Shown piece by piece: positions 9,978 through 20,214 of a stretch of 64,000 nt of DNA. The notes beneath the pieces were generated by a model, which did no database searches, was not told the DNA's origin, and saw only the letters and a program-made list of their open reading frames with translations. Both the position numbers and the translations under genes were made by a program. Source of the stretch: Chitinophagaceae bacterium UBA4407 (GTDB taxonomy: Bacteria > Bacteroidota > Bacteroidia > Chitinophagales > Chitinophagaceae); assembly GCA_002390845.1 (NCBI GenBank), contig DGQT01000016.1:1-64000 (forward strand). Reading direction: 5' to 3'. How positions within the stretch are numbered: the first letter of the stretch is position 1; each line of letters opens with the position of its first letter.

Positions 9978-12350
9978 ATGATAAAACTATTCATTGCATA
10001 CAGCTTTTTGTTTTTTTGTATATCTATTGCACATGGAGAATCCGGGCCATATATTTTGGGAACGCCAAATAAATATGCCGAGCATCCGGATGGACGCATA
10101 CTAGATAATAGTGTAATAGACGCTGATGAAAAGTCTGCTTGGATCGTTTGTTCTGACAGGGATAATAACAGCACTTATACTTCTGCTTCAGGCACATCGT
10201 TGTTTAAAGTAATGGGATATTTAGAAAAATTTTATGTATCAGAAGAAAAAGATAAATATCTGCACCTGTATAAATATGAAGAAAACTTAAAAGAAGGCGG
10301 AGCCGTTCTCCGTTTAAAAGCTACAGCACAGGATTATGGATGGGTACAAAAATCAAAGCTTTTGCTTTGGCTTCGGTGTATAGAAACTAAGCAACAAATT
10401 TCTACTAAGGCATTACTTACTCAAAAAGCAGCAAATACAAATAATTTTTCAGCCACGGATACCATTATCCTTTTGAAACCACTTAGCATATATGCAAACC
10501 CTGAGCTATCCTCAAAGCCTGTTGCAGGCTTAAGTATGATTCCGGTTTTATTTGTTTACAAAGTAGAGGCGAACAGCTTGTTATTGGGCAAAACTTATGC
10601 ATCTAATTTTCACAGTATTGTTGAGGATATCATTGGGTGGATTAGTAAGGACAATGTACAAATATGGGATGGAAGGTTTTGCCTGGTTACCAAAGTAGGG
10701 AAAGATGCCACAAATGAGCGGGTAATTGAAAATAATGCGCCATTTTTTTTTAATGATACAAGTGAAGCGGCAGCCTGGAAAAAAGGGATATTAAAAAAAG
10801 GGGATACGGAAGATAACTCTCGTAATCAGAAAAACAGGTATCCTGTATTAAATACTGAAAATGGTCTTATACATACAGGTTATTTTTCAAATATTACTAA
10901 TAATAAGGGGAAGGAAATCTTTACAAGGGAACAATTTACAACCCTTTCGAAAAATGCAGATAACCTGATCTCGGATCTGCATAAAATAAATATTCTTTTT
11001 GTAATGGACATGAGTAATCCCATGATTGATTATGCAAATACACTTACAGGGTTTATTAAAAATGTAGATTCTATAAATTCATCAAATAACAGGGATTTCA
11101 GGATTAGCTATGGGGCAGTTGCTTTTAAAGATTATAGTGATACAAAATGTAAGGAAGACTGTGGTTTAAATGTATCAGGTTTATCCCCGGATCCTGCGGA
11201 ATTGATTTCATTTATTAATGGTCAAAAAAAAACAATACTATTAAAAAATCAAAATAGGTCTGTTGACGGGGCATTATTAAAATCATTTAGAATGCTCCGG
11301 GAAAACCAAGCTAACATTATATTTTTATTTGCAGGTTCTGGTATTAAATTGAATAAAAAATATCCTGATACATTATTTTCCAACGCTGTAGCAAGATTAA
11401 AAACCGATTTAGTGGTTTTCAAATCTATCCGGGAAAAAAATACCGGATTTGATGATTTTGGGGAACAGTATAAAAATATTTTAAAAAGCTGTTCGGAAAA
11501 ATCTTATTCAATAATAGCTGGTAAAATAGTAAGTGGTTTTGATTTTCCAAAGCCACGCTGCGTAACAATTGGCAATAATTGCTTTTCTACTGATTTTCCC
11601 GCAACATCATCTATGATGGGCTATTTTTTATCTGCAAAAAAAGGTGGTACCCTTTCCGGAAACACGATGCAGAAAAAGATGGATAGTCTTTTATTATTGA
11701 AAGAAAAGCAGATTAATAAAGCTACTGCTATATTTAGAGCAAATAGCAATGGGCAGGGCATTACAAACGTTACGCAAGATGCAGCGTTAATAGATTATTA
11801 TATGAGAATAGGTGAAGTGACAGGTGATCAAGGGCTTGTGTATAAATTTGCTGATACCAATACAAAATACCAGTATTTTATACCTTCTTACACCGTCGAA
11901 ATTGCTGATCGATCAAACGGCCCGCTTTTTAAAAAAACATTATTCTTAAGTAACGATGAATTAGATGAATTAAAATATAAACTTAAGAAAACTATTATGA
12001 GTGGCACAGCCCAATATATCAGGGGGAAAATAAAGGAGACTTATCAAAATTTATTAGCATCATATATAGGTGATAAAATGGCTAGGGAAGCTATTGAAAA
12101 GAATAAATATACACCTGCGCAGGTCATCGGATTCATAACTGGTATTCCTGTAAAAAATGCCTTATTGCACAGCCATGCAATTACAGAGTATGAAAAGCCA
12201 AAGAAGGTAAAAGACGATGAACTTTACGAACTCCAATATTATATTGAAAAAAAATATGAAGAAATCAGCAGCCTTGTTGGGGATCCTGCTGCAATGCAGC
12301 GGTCCGATGCAGGTATTTTTTATTGGGTACCGGAAGAATTTTTACCATAA
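9978..12350 (+). CDS. TssR-like T6SS-iii periplasmic protein with vWA-like domain (paralog 3)
   Basis: The 790-residue protein has a signal peptide ending near AHGES. It shares the overall layout of paralog 1 but is much more diverged: SAWIVCSDR, EKFYVSEEK and VQKSKLLLWLR at the N-terminus, a vWA-like domain from about 335 (NILFVMDMSNPM, YGAVAFKDYSD, IIFLFAGSG), then FFIP-like YFIPSYT, LFLSNDELDEL and the ending FYWVPEEFLP. The metal site reads DMSNP, closer to DxSxS than in paralog 1 but still incomplete. The ABC transporter gene begins 15 bp after its stop codon, indicating co-transcription. Confidence 0.7.
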   Translation: MIKLFIAYSFLFFCISIAHGESGPYILGTPNKYAEHPDGRILDNSVIDADEKSAWIVCSDRDNNSTYTSASGTSLFKVMGYLEKFYVSEEKDKYLHLYKYEENLKEGGAVLRLKATAQDYGWVQKSKLLLWLRCIETKQQISTKALLTQKAANTNNFSATDTIILLKPLSIYANPELSSKPVAGLSMIPVLFVYKVEANSLLLGKTYASNFHSIVEDIIGWISKDNVQIWDGRFCLVTKVGKDATNERVIENNAPFFFNDTSEAAAWKKGILKKGDTEDNSRNQKNRYPVLNTENGLIHTGYFSNITNNKGKEIFTREQFTTLSKNADNLISDLHKINILFVMDMSNPMIDYANTLTGFIKNVDSINSSNNRDFRISYGAVAFKDYSDTKCKEDCGLNVSGLSPDPAELISFINGQKKTILLKNQNRSVDGALLKSFRMLRENQANIIFLFAGSGIKLNKKYPDTLFSNAVARLKTDLVVFKSIREKNTGFDDFGEQYKNILKSCSEKSYSIIAGKIVSGFDFPKPRCVTIGNNCFSTDFPATSSMMGYFLSAKKGGTLSGNTMQKKMDSLLLLKEKQINKATAIFRANSNGQGITNVTQDAALIDYYMRIGEVTGDQGLVYKFADTNTKYQYFIPSYTVEIADRSNGPLFKKTLFLSNDELDELKYKLKKTIMSGTAQYIRGKIKETYQNLLASYIGDKMAREAIEKNKYTPAQVIGFITGIPVKNALLHSHAITEYEKPKKVKDDELYELQYYIEKKYEEISSLVGDPAAMQRSDAGIFYWVPEEFLP

Positions 12351-12365
12351 TAAATTGATTAAACT

Positions 12366-14816
12366 ATGAACGAAACTTTATTTTCTATTAATAACCTTTC
12401 CTGTGCATATAGTAACAGTAAAGAGGACAAAGTATTACAAATAGACAAACTTGATATACCCCGTGGTAAGCTTGTTTTTTTATTGGGTGCTTCCGGGTGC
12501 GGAAAAAGTACACTGCTTGAAACGCTTGGTTTGATGAATAATACCATAACATCTGGTAGCATCAATTTTTTTCCTGATCAAGGATCACCCTCGGTGGATC
12601 TGGCAAGACTTTGGGATCCGGAAAAATATAATATACTTACAGAAGTAAGAAAGAAATATTACAGTTTTATTTTCCAGAACACCAACCTGATGGAAAATTT
12701 TACGGCCTATGAAAATGTATGCCTTTCAGGCATGATCAAAGAGAATATTTCGCAGGAAGTTACGCTGGGTAAGGCAAAGGAGTTAATGGAAAAAATAAAG
12801 TTGCCGGATTCAGAAGTTGATCTTGAAACTTTAGCGGTTAATTTATCCGGCGGCCAGCGACAACGGCTTGCCTTTGTGAGGGCGCTAAATAATAATGCCA
12901 CCGTTCTTTTTGGGGACGAACCAACTGGTAACCTTGATGAAGCAAATGCAAATGAGCTTTTTGAAATCATCAAGTCAAACCTGCACGATGGAATATCCGC
13001 AATAGTAGTTTCACATGATATTAACCTTGCTGTAAAATATGCCGATGAAATCATTGTGATTACAAAGGATGCAGATAAGAATTTTGGAGAAATAAAGGAT
13101 GCTAACATATTTTTCAGAGAATCGTGGGAAAATGCCCCTCAAAATGAAATTGAATTGCTAAAAGATCAACTTCGTTCATTTTATCATGTAGCGAATGAAC
13201 ATAAAGCTACTTCGGAAAAATTAAAGGGAACTGTTGATACAAGGGTAACATACCTGAAGCTATTTCTACAAAAGGAAGGAAAAGTTTTATTTGGAAAAAA
13301 GCTTGTGAATTTTTGGATACTCGCTCTGATTTTGTTTTTTACCTTTTTAGCAATAGGTTTCGCCAATGGCAGCCTGGATTATTTGAATAAACAGATGAAT
13401 AGTGCATTTGTTAATTGGGTAACAATTGAAATACCCTATACAAGATCAAACGAAATAAAAAAAATTGTTGCAGACTGCGGAATGCCTGAAATAAAGAATG
13501 AATTTTTTATACAAAATCTTACACTTTATAAAGAGAGTGCTGTTGCCATTTACGATTATAAAGACAACAATATTTATGCTATAAAATCAAGGAGTGTAAA
13601 CTTAGATGAAGATTCAAGGCTCCTCTCAGAATTTGTGTTGAATGATAAAAATATTGTAAAGGGCAGGAAAGAAGGATTCAGGAACCAGAAAGATATTGGT
13701 TTGATTGTTACTAAAAGTTTTTTGCAGCACTACCATTACCCTGAAGATGCCAATATTATTTATTGTGCAAACACTGTAAACGATACTACTTTACCCGGTA
13801 ATAGAAGAGAAATAAAAGTTCCCATACAGGTACGCACGATTGTTAATGAACTGCCTGGTAAATTAGATCTAATTTATCCCATCAATTTTTATAATGTTTT
13901 TCTTACAGGTGCAGGTTATGGTTTTGATATTTCAAGCAGGAATAATTTAATTGAGTTATTTTTCAAATCAGATGATATTGAAAAGGCAACAAACCTGAAG
14001 AAAAAATTAGATTCCTTTTTTATTACTCACCCCGAGTATGATGAGTTTGTACCCAATATAGATTCACCGCAAAAAGATACACTGGGTTTTACAGGGGGAT
14101 TTAATTTTAATATTAGTTTTTTCCCGGCTTTAGCAAATGGTGCCTTAACTGACAGTTTAGCAAATAAGTTATTGTTGTACCTGAACAATAACAACGTAAT
14201 AAGAACATACAGTTATCCGGATGTGGAAGATATTGTTAAAGAAGTAAGTTACGATCAGGTATCCGTGTATTTTAAAAATTTAGATAAAATCCGCGACTTT
14301 GCCAATTACCTTTTTAAGACTTACAATAAAAATAGAAATGATTTGATTGAATTAGACACCAATAAAATTAAAGAGAAGGAAAACTTTAATTTTCTAAGCA
14401 ATGTAACTAAAATAATTGCAATGTTATTGCTTATTTTCAGTACGGTGGCTATTGGACTTTTTATTTCTAATTTGTTGAAAAGTCATCTTTCAAAAGTAAA
14501 AATGAATATTGGTACCTTCAAAGCAATTGGGTTGGCAGACAGCAAGGCAAGAGGTATTTATTTTGCAATAATCTTTATTTTTATTTCCGTAGCTACTTGT
14601 GCGGCTTTATTGCTTGCCTCAATTTCCGGGCTTATTTTAGATAACATACTTACCCGGTCTTTAAGCGTGGAGCAGGATGTAAGTTATTTCAGACTAATTG
14701 ACTTAAACACACTATGGGCATTACTGGTAATACTGCTTTCGGCTTTTTATATTTCTTGGATTACAATCAGAAAGATGCTAAACAAAACCCCTGGTGATTT
14801 GATTTACAACCGGTAA
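12366..14816 (+). CDS. ABC transporter, ATPase fused to FtsX/MacB-type permease
   Basis: The 816-residue protein combines an ATP-binding domain (Walker A GASGCGKST near residue 40, signature LSGGQRQR near 162, Walker B VLFGDEPTGNLDE near 178) with a permease. The permease has a first membrane segment at about 318-336, a large periplasmic domain of some 330 residues, and three membrane segments near 680-700, 730-755 and 780-800. This is the topology of type VII (MacB/LolCDE-like) mechanotransmission transporters. These couple cytoplasmic ATP use to periplasmic events rather than classical transport. It is 15 bp downstream of a TssR-like gene, so the substrate may be linked to that envelope module; this is inference. 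Confidence 0.85.
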   Translation: MNETLFSINNLSCAYSNSKEDKVLQIDKLDIPRGKLVFLLGASGCGKSTLLETLGLMNNTITSGSINFFPDQGSPSVDLARLWDPEKYNILTEVRKKYYSFIFQNTNLMENFTAYENVCLSGMIKENISQEVTLGKAKELMEKIKLPDSEVDLETLAVNLSGGQRQRLAFVRALNNNATVLFGDEPTGNLDEANANELFEIIKSNLHDGISAIVVSHDINLAVKYADEIIVITKDADKNFGEIKDANIFFRESWENAPQNEIELLKDQLRSFYHVANEHKATSEKLKGTVDTRVTYLKLFLQKEGKVLFGKKLVNFWILALILFFTFLAIGFANGSLDYLNKQMNSAFVNWVTIEIPYTRSNEIKKIVADCGMPEIKNEFFIQNLTLYKESAVAIYDYKDNNIYAIKSRSVNLDEDSRLLSEFVLNDKNIVKGRKEGFRNQKDIGLIVTKSFLQHYHYPEDANIIYCANTVNDTTLPGNRREIKVPIQVRTIVNELPGKLDLIYPINFYNVFLTGAGYGFDISSRNNLIELFFKSDDIEKATNLKKKLDSFFITHPEYDEFVPNIDSPQKDTLGFTGGFNFNISFFPALANGALTDSLANKLLLYLNNNNVIRTYSYPDVEDIVKEVSYDQVSVYFKNLDKIRDFANYLFKTYNKNRNDLIELDTNKIKEKENFNFLSNVTKIIAMLLLIFSTVAIGLFISNLLKSHLSKVKMNIGTFKAIGLADSKARGIYFAIIFIFISVATCAALLLASISGLILDNILTRSLSVEQDVSYFRLIDLNTLWALLVILLSAFYISWITIRKMLNKTPGDLIYNR

Positions 14817-15078
14817 CCTCATTAAGCGTATCTTATTTATTAAACAGATGCTTTAAGATTTACCAGAATATGCAACAAAAATAGGTACTTACTGAATTAT
14901 AATGCGGAATGGACAAAAAGAAGAAGTGAGATTCTTTTATTTCCTTTTAATAAAAAATAAAAGAATAAATCTATTGTCATAACAGTTGTTGATTAGTAAA
15001 AAAAATAATTACATATTTTTTATAATACTAGACAGGATATTTTTTTATTGAGCAGGCTTTGGAACTATTATTAAACTT

Positions 15079-15100
15079 TACTTGCGTCGCACTCTTGTAC
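15079..15100 (-). repeat. Dispersed TGCGACGCAA repeat, copy 3 (form A, inverted pair with copy 4)
   Basis: The plus strand reads CTTGCGTCGCACTCTTGTAC, the reverse complement of the consensus. It pairs with the copy at 15291 in inverted orientation. Confidence 0.8.
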
Positions 15101-15290
15101 AGTTTGTTAAGTATTCAGCGCAGCATACAGCAGTGTAAATATTCCAAATCAATATCTGATAAGCATTATATAAGTCTATCAGTTTATGTGATTACAGAAT
15201 AATGGAGCGCTGCAAAGGATAGCAATTCTCCGGGACATGGTTTTGTGCACTATTGTATTTTATTGAATTTTTGTCCGGTAATGCACAGGA

Positions 15291-15320
15291 TTTACAAAAG
15301 TGCGACACAACAGGTGCTTC
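15291..15320 (+). repeat. Dispersed repeat, copy 4 (diverged core TGCGACACAA)
   Basis: Reads ACAAAAGTGCGACACAACAG with GTGCTTC after it, and GCCCGG about 15 bp further on, matching the distal end of other long copies. It is the right-hand partner of copy 3. Confidence 0.65.
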
Positions 15321-15671
15321 AAAATAGTAATGATGCCCGGTAGATAAAAAATCAATTTACTTAACCAAGGGGTTCTCTGCGTAATTATTTTTTTATAGAC
15401 CAAAAAAAATAAAAATAAGTTTTCGGTTTCTTTAATAAATAATTAAATTGTTGCCTGTTCTTGCAATAGCGCAGTTTTTAAAACTTTTCTATGGCCGCTG
15501 CATTGAAAATGAAAATCAGAATATGGCTGGCAGAGGCAATGTTTCAGCCCATTTTCTTTACTTAGATTATTTTAAAATTTATCGGCGTGTTTGTTTCCAT
15601 AAGAAGAGGATTTTCGATTAATATTTTTCTTAGGTAATTTTTAAAAGTCAGGTTAACAAAATTTATAACTA

Positions 15672-18158
15672 ATGTCAACACTTTCCTTTAACGACTCACT
15701 TAAAACTGCTATACAGATTGCCCAATCATTTGCTAAAGAAAATTATAATGACCAGTTTTCTTTAGCGCACCTCTTACGCGGATTGCTACATAAAGAAGCC
15801 GGATTACAGGATTTTCTTAAATCGATTGGTAAAGACCCTGGATATATGATTGAATGGGCTGAAATAAAAATGGAAGATTATCCACGTGCAGGTAAACTTC
15901 CTGAAATGATAATAGCTGATGATAAGGTTGCAACAGTATTTGAAGAGGCAGATAACATCCGTTTGAAATTAGGGCTAAATGATATATCACCAATTTGTGT
16001 TTTAGCAGCTTTGGTAAAACCAAATGTAGGGTTTACCGCTGAACAATTGAAATCATTGCCGCTCCGCGAAAAAGAAATTTTAGATTTATATCTCAATGAT
16101 ACTTCAATTAAAGAAGCTGTTGGAATAAATACAAATGGGACCACTGGCAATACAGGGGCAGCTAAATCAACAAATGCACTCTTAAAATACTGTATTGATA
16201 AAACATCCTTAGCTAAAGAAGGCAAAATTGACCCGATTGTTGGCCGTGATAAAGAGATGCGGATGATGTTGGAAATACTGGGGAGGCGCACGAAACCAAA
16301 TGTGCTGATTATTGGCGAACCCGGTGTTGGAAAAACAGCGTTGGTAGATGGCTTCGCCCTGAATTTGATAGAAGGAAAAGTGCCGGATAATTTGAAAGCA
16401 GCTTTCTTGTTTGAACTGGATTTAGGGGCTTTGGTTGCAGGTGCATCCTACAAAGGCGAAGTTGAAGACCGGCTTAAAAATATTATTAAAGAAATAAAGC
16501 AATTTGATAAAGCCGTTTTGTTTATTGATGAAATCCATTCATTGCTGGATCCTAAAGGTTCTGTAGGTAATGGTGCGGCAAATCTGCTGAAACCGGAACT
16601 TGCCCGCGGAGAAATAACAGTTATCGGTGCAACAACCTTGGAAGAATACAGAAAAATAATTGAACCGGAGCAGGCTTTTAACAGGCGTTTTGAAACACTT
16701 AAAGTTGAAGAACCGGATGCAGTTTCAGCGATAAAGATGCTTGAAAAAATTGTTCCGGCTTATGCGAAACACCATAACCTCGAGATAGTTGATGACGCGT
16801 TAACTGAATGTGTAAGGTTTGCCAAGCGGTATATCAAAGACAGAAGGTTGCCTGATGCCGCAGTTGACCTTTTAGACCGGACCATGGCTGCAATCAAAAT
16901 GATGAATGAAACATCTGAAAAAGAATTAGGTTCTTTGAAAGAAGAATTTGAAAAAATAAAAAATGAAGTTTACAATACTGATATCCAAAAATTAGCAGGC
17001 TTAAGGTGGTTTTATACGTCCATCAATAACAGGCTAAGCCCTGTTTTGCTGGGGCAATTAAAAGACCCCGCAGACGCAGGTAAAATTGAGGATATTGATG
17101 AGATGGAAATATTTCTGGATGAGATACTGAACACACTATATGAACTGTCCCAAAATATTACAGGTAAAGTAACCAAACAGGAACTGGCAGCAGTTATATC
17201 ATACAAAACAGGGATTCCTTTAGGGAAAATTCAGGCACAGGAACAACAGAAACTGCTTCAGATGGAAGATATTGTAAAGCGAAGGGTGGTAGGGCAGGAT
17301 CATGCTGTAAAAGCCTTATCGGATGCTGTTGTTGAGTCACGCAGTGGATTAAATAAACCCGGACAGCCAATAGGCTCTTTCTTTTTACTCGGACCCACCG
17401 GTACAGGTAAAACTGAAGTAACGAAATCCATTGCTGATTTTTTATTTAATGATGAAAAGGCGATGATTCGCTTTGATATGTCTGAATTCAAAGAAGAGCA
17501 TTCTGCTGCACTGCTGTATGGAGCGCCTCCGGGCTATGTGGGGTATGAAGAAGGCGGGATGCTGGTAAATAAAATCAGGTCACAACCCTATTCTGTTGTT
17601 CTTTTTGACGAGATAGAAAAAGCCCATCCCTCCGTTTTTGATATTTTTCTTCAAATACTTGACGAAGGTAAAATGCACGACAGATTGGGGAAAGAAGGCG
17701 ATTTTTCCAATTCGCTTATCATATTTACTTCAAACATTGGCAGTGAGTGGATCGTGGAACAATTTAGTAAGGATATTATGCCTAAATCATCACAGTTAAT
17801 GGAAATAATGACAAAATATTTCCGGCCTGAATTTTTAGCAAGGTTAACGGAGATAGTTCCTTTTGCACCAATCAGTGAGAAAAATGTTGTAAAAATTCTT
17901 GAGATACAGATGAAAAGCTTATTAGATAGTTTGGAAAAGCAATCTATCACACTGGAAATATCTGATGATGCAAAAAAGAAAATTGCCCTTAACGGATTTA
18001 CACCAAAATATGGGGCACGCCAGATTTCCGGTGTTATCAGAACATTTCTGCGTAGACCGCTGTCAAAATTAATTGTTTCAGGAAAAGCTGTGAAAGGGTC
18101 GAAAGTCCTGGTAAATATTGATGAAAACAATGAACTGACATGGGATATATCAATTTAA
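15672..18158 (+). CDS. tssH: T6SS AAA+ unfoldase TssH (ClpV), sheath recycling
   Basis: The 828-residue protein has the ClpB/ClpV layout: an N-terminal Clp repeat domain (1-150), a first AAA+ module (Walker A GEPGVGKT near 215, Walker B VLFIDEIH), a middle helical region (about 410-520), and a second AAA+ module (GPTGTGKT near 574, VVLFDEIEKAHPS). ClpV extracts and recycles contracted TssB/TssC sheath in the cytoplasm. The tssB gene directly downstream identifies it as ClpV and not ClpB. The middle region is short compared with ClpB. The start is the ATG at 15672, with no Shine-Dalgarno, as is normal in this phylum. Confidence 0.93.
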   Translation: MSTLSFNDSLKTAIQIAQSFAKENYNDQFSLAHLLRGLLHKEAGLQDFLKSIGKDPGYMIEWAEIKMEDYPRAGKLPEMIIADDKVATVFEEADNIRLKLGLNDISPICVLAALVKPNVGFTAEQLKSLPLREKEILDLYLNDTSIKEAVGINTNGTTGNTGAAKSTNALLKYCIDKTSLAKEGKIDPIVGRDKEMRMMLEILGRRTKPNVLIIGEPGVGKTALVDGFALNLIEGKVPDNLKAAFLFELDLGALVAGASYKGEVEDRLKNIIKEIKQFDKAVLFIDEIHSLLDPKGSVGNGAANLLKPELARGEITVIGATTLEEYRKIIEPEQAFNRRFETLKVEEPDAVSAIKMLEKIVPAYAKHHNLEIVDDALTECVRFAKRYIKDRRLPDAAVDLLDRTMAAIKMMNETSEKELGSLKEEFEKIKNEVYNTDIQKLAGLRWFYTSINNRLSPVLLGQLKDPADAGKIEDIDEMEIFLDEILNTLYELSQNITGKVTKQELAAVISYKTGIPLGKIQAQEQQKLLQMEDIVKRRVVGQDHAVKALSDAVVESRSGLNKPGQPIGSFFLLGPTGTGKTEVTKSIADFLFNDEKAMIRFDMSEFKEEHSAALLYGAPPGYVGYEEGGMLVNKIRSQPYSVVLFDEIEKAHPSVFDIFLQILDEGKMHDRLGKEGDFSNSLIIFTSNIGSEWIVEQFSKDIMPKSSQLMEIMTKYFRPEFLARLTEIVPFAPISEKNVVKILEIQMKSLLDSLEKQSITLEISDDAKKKIALNGFTPKYGARQISGVIRTFLRRPLSKLIVSGKAVKGSKVLVNIDENNELTWDISI

Positions 18159-18196
18159 AAAAAATAAAAAAACAAAAGATTTTTTAAAAAAATTAT

Positions 18197-18204
18197 TATA
18201 TTTG
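18197..18204 (+). promoter_or_regulatory. Candidate Bacteroidetes -7 promoter element for tssB
   Basis: TATATTTG fits the Bacteroidetes consensus TAnnTTTG. The matching -33 element is weak, because the sequence upstream is nearly all A and T. It would give a leader of about 125 nt before the tssB ATG, suggesting that the sheath genes can be expressed separately from tssH. Confidence 0.4.
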
Positions 18205-18333
18205 ATTAAAGGAATTTTTACAAAGAAAAATTTAACCAGCCAAACACTATTTCAAAAGAAGCCGTATCAAGAAATCTTTAACCCGAAAGAATTTAATCTA
18301 AATTTAATTATTAATAATTCTAAACCAGAAACT

Positions 18334-18780
18334 ATGTTTAACTACGGAGTGGGAGGTCAGGAAGTAAAACAAGATGCATCTGAAGCAATGGCTGACCTTG
18401 CTCAAAATCGAACTCTTTTTGTACAGAAATTAACACAGGAAGATCCTATCAAACCAGAGATGGTTTATGATCTGAAAACAATTGAAGATGTTTTTGAACA
18501 TTTTAAACCTAAAGTGAGTGTTGATTTTGAAAACTCAGAGGGTGCTACAAAGAATGAAACGCTGCGGTTCAATAATCTTGGTGATTTTAGCACAGCAAGC
18601 ATTACAGCACAAAGTACTTTTCTTCAGGATTTAGCGGTTCAGCAGGAACAGTATCAAAAAATAATCAAACAGCTCAAAACAAATAAATTGATGAAGATGG
18701 TAATAGAAAATGCTGATGCAAAGAATGCTTTTCTAAATGCCATGCAAGCCCTTATTCAGGAATTAGACGATAATAAATAA
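18334..18780 (+). CDS. tssB: T6SS small sheath protein TssB
   Basis: The 148-residue protein forms the contractile sheath together with TssC. It has the family features MVYDLKTIEDVFEHFKPKV followed by LRFNNLGDFSTASI and a C-terminal helical stretch (QYQKIIKQLKTNK). I start at the ATG at 18334. The frame stays open to a TTG at 18202, but the extra 44 residues do not resemble TssB and overlap a promoter-like TAnnTTTG. tssC follows after 17 bp. Confidence 0.92.
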   Translation: MFNYGVGGQEVKQDASEAMADLAQNRTLFVQKLTQEDPIKPEMVYDLKTIEDVFEHFKPKVSVDFENSEGATKNETLRFNNLGDFSTASITAQSTFLQDLAVQQEQYQKIIKQLKTNKLMKMVIENADAKNAFLNAMQALIQELDDNK

Positions 18781-18797
18781 AATAAAAAAAATAATTT

Positions 18798-20174
18798 ATG
18801 GCTGATTCAGTTTTACAGCAACAGGCTAGCGGGGGTGAACTCAAAATTCAGGAAAAACTTACCAATCCTGCACAAACCTTAGAACAAAGTCTGCAAACAC
18901 TTATTAAATTTGGTGGGTTTGATTTTTTAGAGTCATCCGTTGACGGTGTCAAAAATCTTAACCCTGAAAGAAAGGCATTAAAAAGAATATTTTTAACTGA
19001 TGCAGAAAAGGCTTCTGACAGGACTGCCCTGAAAAAAAAATTACAGCTTTGGATGAGTCTTATTTCTGAATCAGCAGATCTTGCTGAAATGATTGAAAAG
19101 GCGACTGCAAAATCTGATATTGCCGGCAAGACATTGAAAAATAATTTAAAAAAATCACTTGAAGCTACCCGGGAGTTGGAAACTTCCTATCGCTCACTTG
19201 CATTATTTTATAAAAACACTGAATCGGACAAACTGAAAAATGTAACGATATTAAACGCTGCCCCCGACCAGATTAGGGATCTTGATAACACAAGGTTTAT
19301 TGATTATATAGCAGATGAACTAAAGCAAAATTATGACCGCCTTGATTTGCGTGATAATTATTCTATTATGGCAATTCCCGGTTATCTTGGTTCAAATAAG
19401 GTGGTCGAGAAATGGGCAAAAATCGCTCATCAGAATAAAGTAATGCTTGTAACGGATTTTGAAAATTTAGATAATGTAGATGAAGTTATTGATTTATTTG
19501 AGTCAGCAAATTTATCCGGTGGTGATATTTATAAGTCCAATGTAATGATGGCTTGCAACTGGTTAGTTGGCAGAGGTAAGAATCAGGAGGTGGGCGAAGA
19601 AGAAGATGTAATGGTTCCGCCATCTTCAGCATTGGCGGGCAAAATTTATACAACATTGATGTCTCAGGTTACAGCAGGTAAAAAACATGGGGGGATGAAT
19701 GAAGTGGATGGTGTAAAATTTGAACTGAAAAAGAGCGAGATTGGCACACTTGATAAAATAGGTCTTGTGCCAATGGTAAATGAATATGGAAAAGTGCTGG
19801 CTTTTTCTGCAAAAACACTTTTTAACGGGGATAACCTTGGTTTGCAAACTTACTCAGTTGTACGGGTTTTTGATTATATCAATAAATCGCTTATTGATTT
19901 TTTAAACAGGCGTGCATTTGAAAACTGGACGAGTAAAACCGAAAAAGACCTGAGGGAGCAGATTGTAAAATTTTTAGACAGAATACAGGGGCCTGAAAAT
20001 CTAATTGAGAAATTCAGGATTACGAGGTTCGAACGCGATGAAAATCAAAAAGACCGGATACATCTTGATATAAATATTACACCTTATTTCCCCGCGAAAA
20101 GTTTCATGTTAAAACTTGATGGAACTAAAGGGGAGAATGGTACAGATTGGGATACAAAAACTGAACAGCAATAA
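18798..20174 (+). CDS. tssC: T6SS large sheath protein TssC
   Basis: The 458-residue protein is the major sheath subunit. Recognisable stretches are the N-terminal helix, LDNTRFIDYIADELKQNYDR, IMAIPGYLGSNK and a C-terminal domain with RFERDENQKDRIHLDINI. The Bacteroidetes form is somewhat shorter than proteobacterial TssC (about 490). It follows tssB by 17 bp and precedes hcp by 40 bp, the usual order. Sheath assembly around Hcp in the cytoplasm is established for the family. Confidence 0.93.
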   Translation: MADSVLQQQASGGELKIQEKLTNPAQTLEQSLQTLIKFGGFDFLESSVDGVKNLNPERKALKRIFLTDAEKASDRTALKKKLQLWMSLISESADLAEMIEKATAKSDIAGKTLKNNLKKSLEATRELETSYRSLALFYKNTESDKLKNVTILNAAPDQIRDLDNTRFIDYIADELKQNYDRLDLRDNYSIMAIPGYLGSNKVVEKWAKIAHQNKVMLVTDFENLDNVDEVIDLFESANLSGGDIYKSNVMMACNWLVGRGKNQEVGEEEDVMVPPSSALAGKIYTTLMSQVTAGKKHGGMNEVDGVKFELKKSEIGTLDKIGLVPMVNEYGKVLAFSAKTLFNGDNLGLQTYSVVRVFDYINKSLIDFLNRRAFENWTSKTEKDLREQIVKFLDRIQGPENLIEKFRITRFERDENQKDRIHLDINITPYFPAKSFMLKLDGTKGENGTDWDTKTEQQ

Positions 20175-20214
20175 TTTTTTAATCCATAATTTTTAATATT
20201 AAATATTTTCAACT

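Larger units (their letters stand above)
14817..15671. other. Large intergenic region (855 bp) between envelope module and T6SS core
   Basis: No credible gene is present in any frame. It is strongly AT-rich and holds two copies of the dispersed repeat facing each other (15079-15100 and 15291-15320). No terminator or consensus promoter is convincing, although the promoter of the following clpV operon must lie here. Confidence 0.6.

Noticed and set aside
18202..18333. N-terminal extension of TssB from a TTG codon
   Set aside because: Unlike TssB, and it overlaps a TAnnTTTG promoter element; ATG 18334 gives a normal family length.
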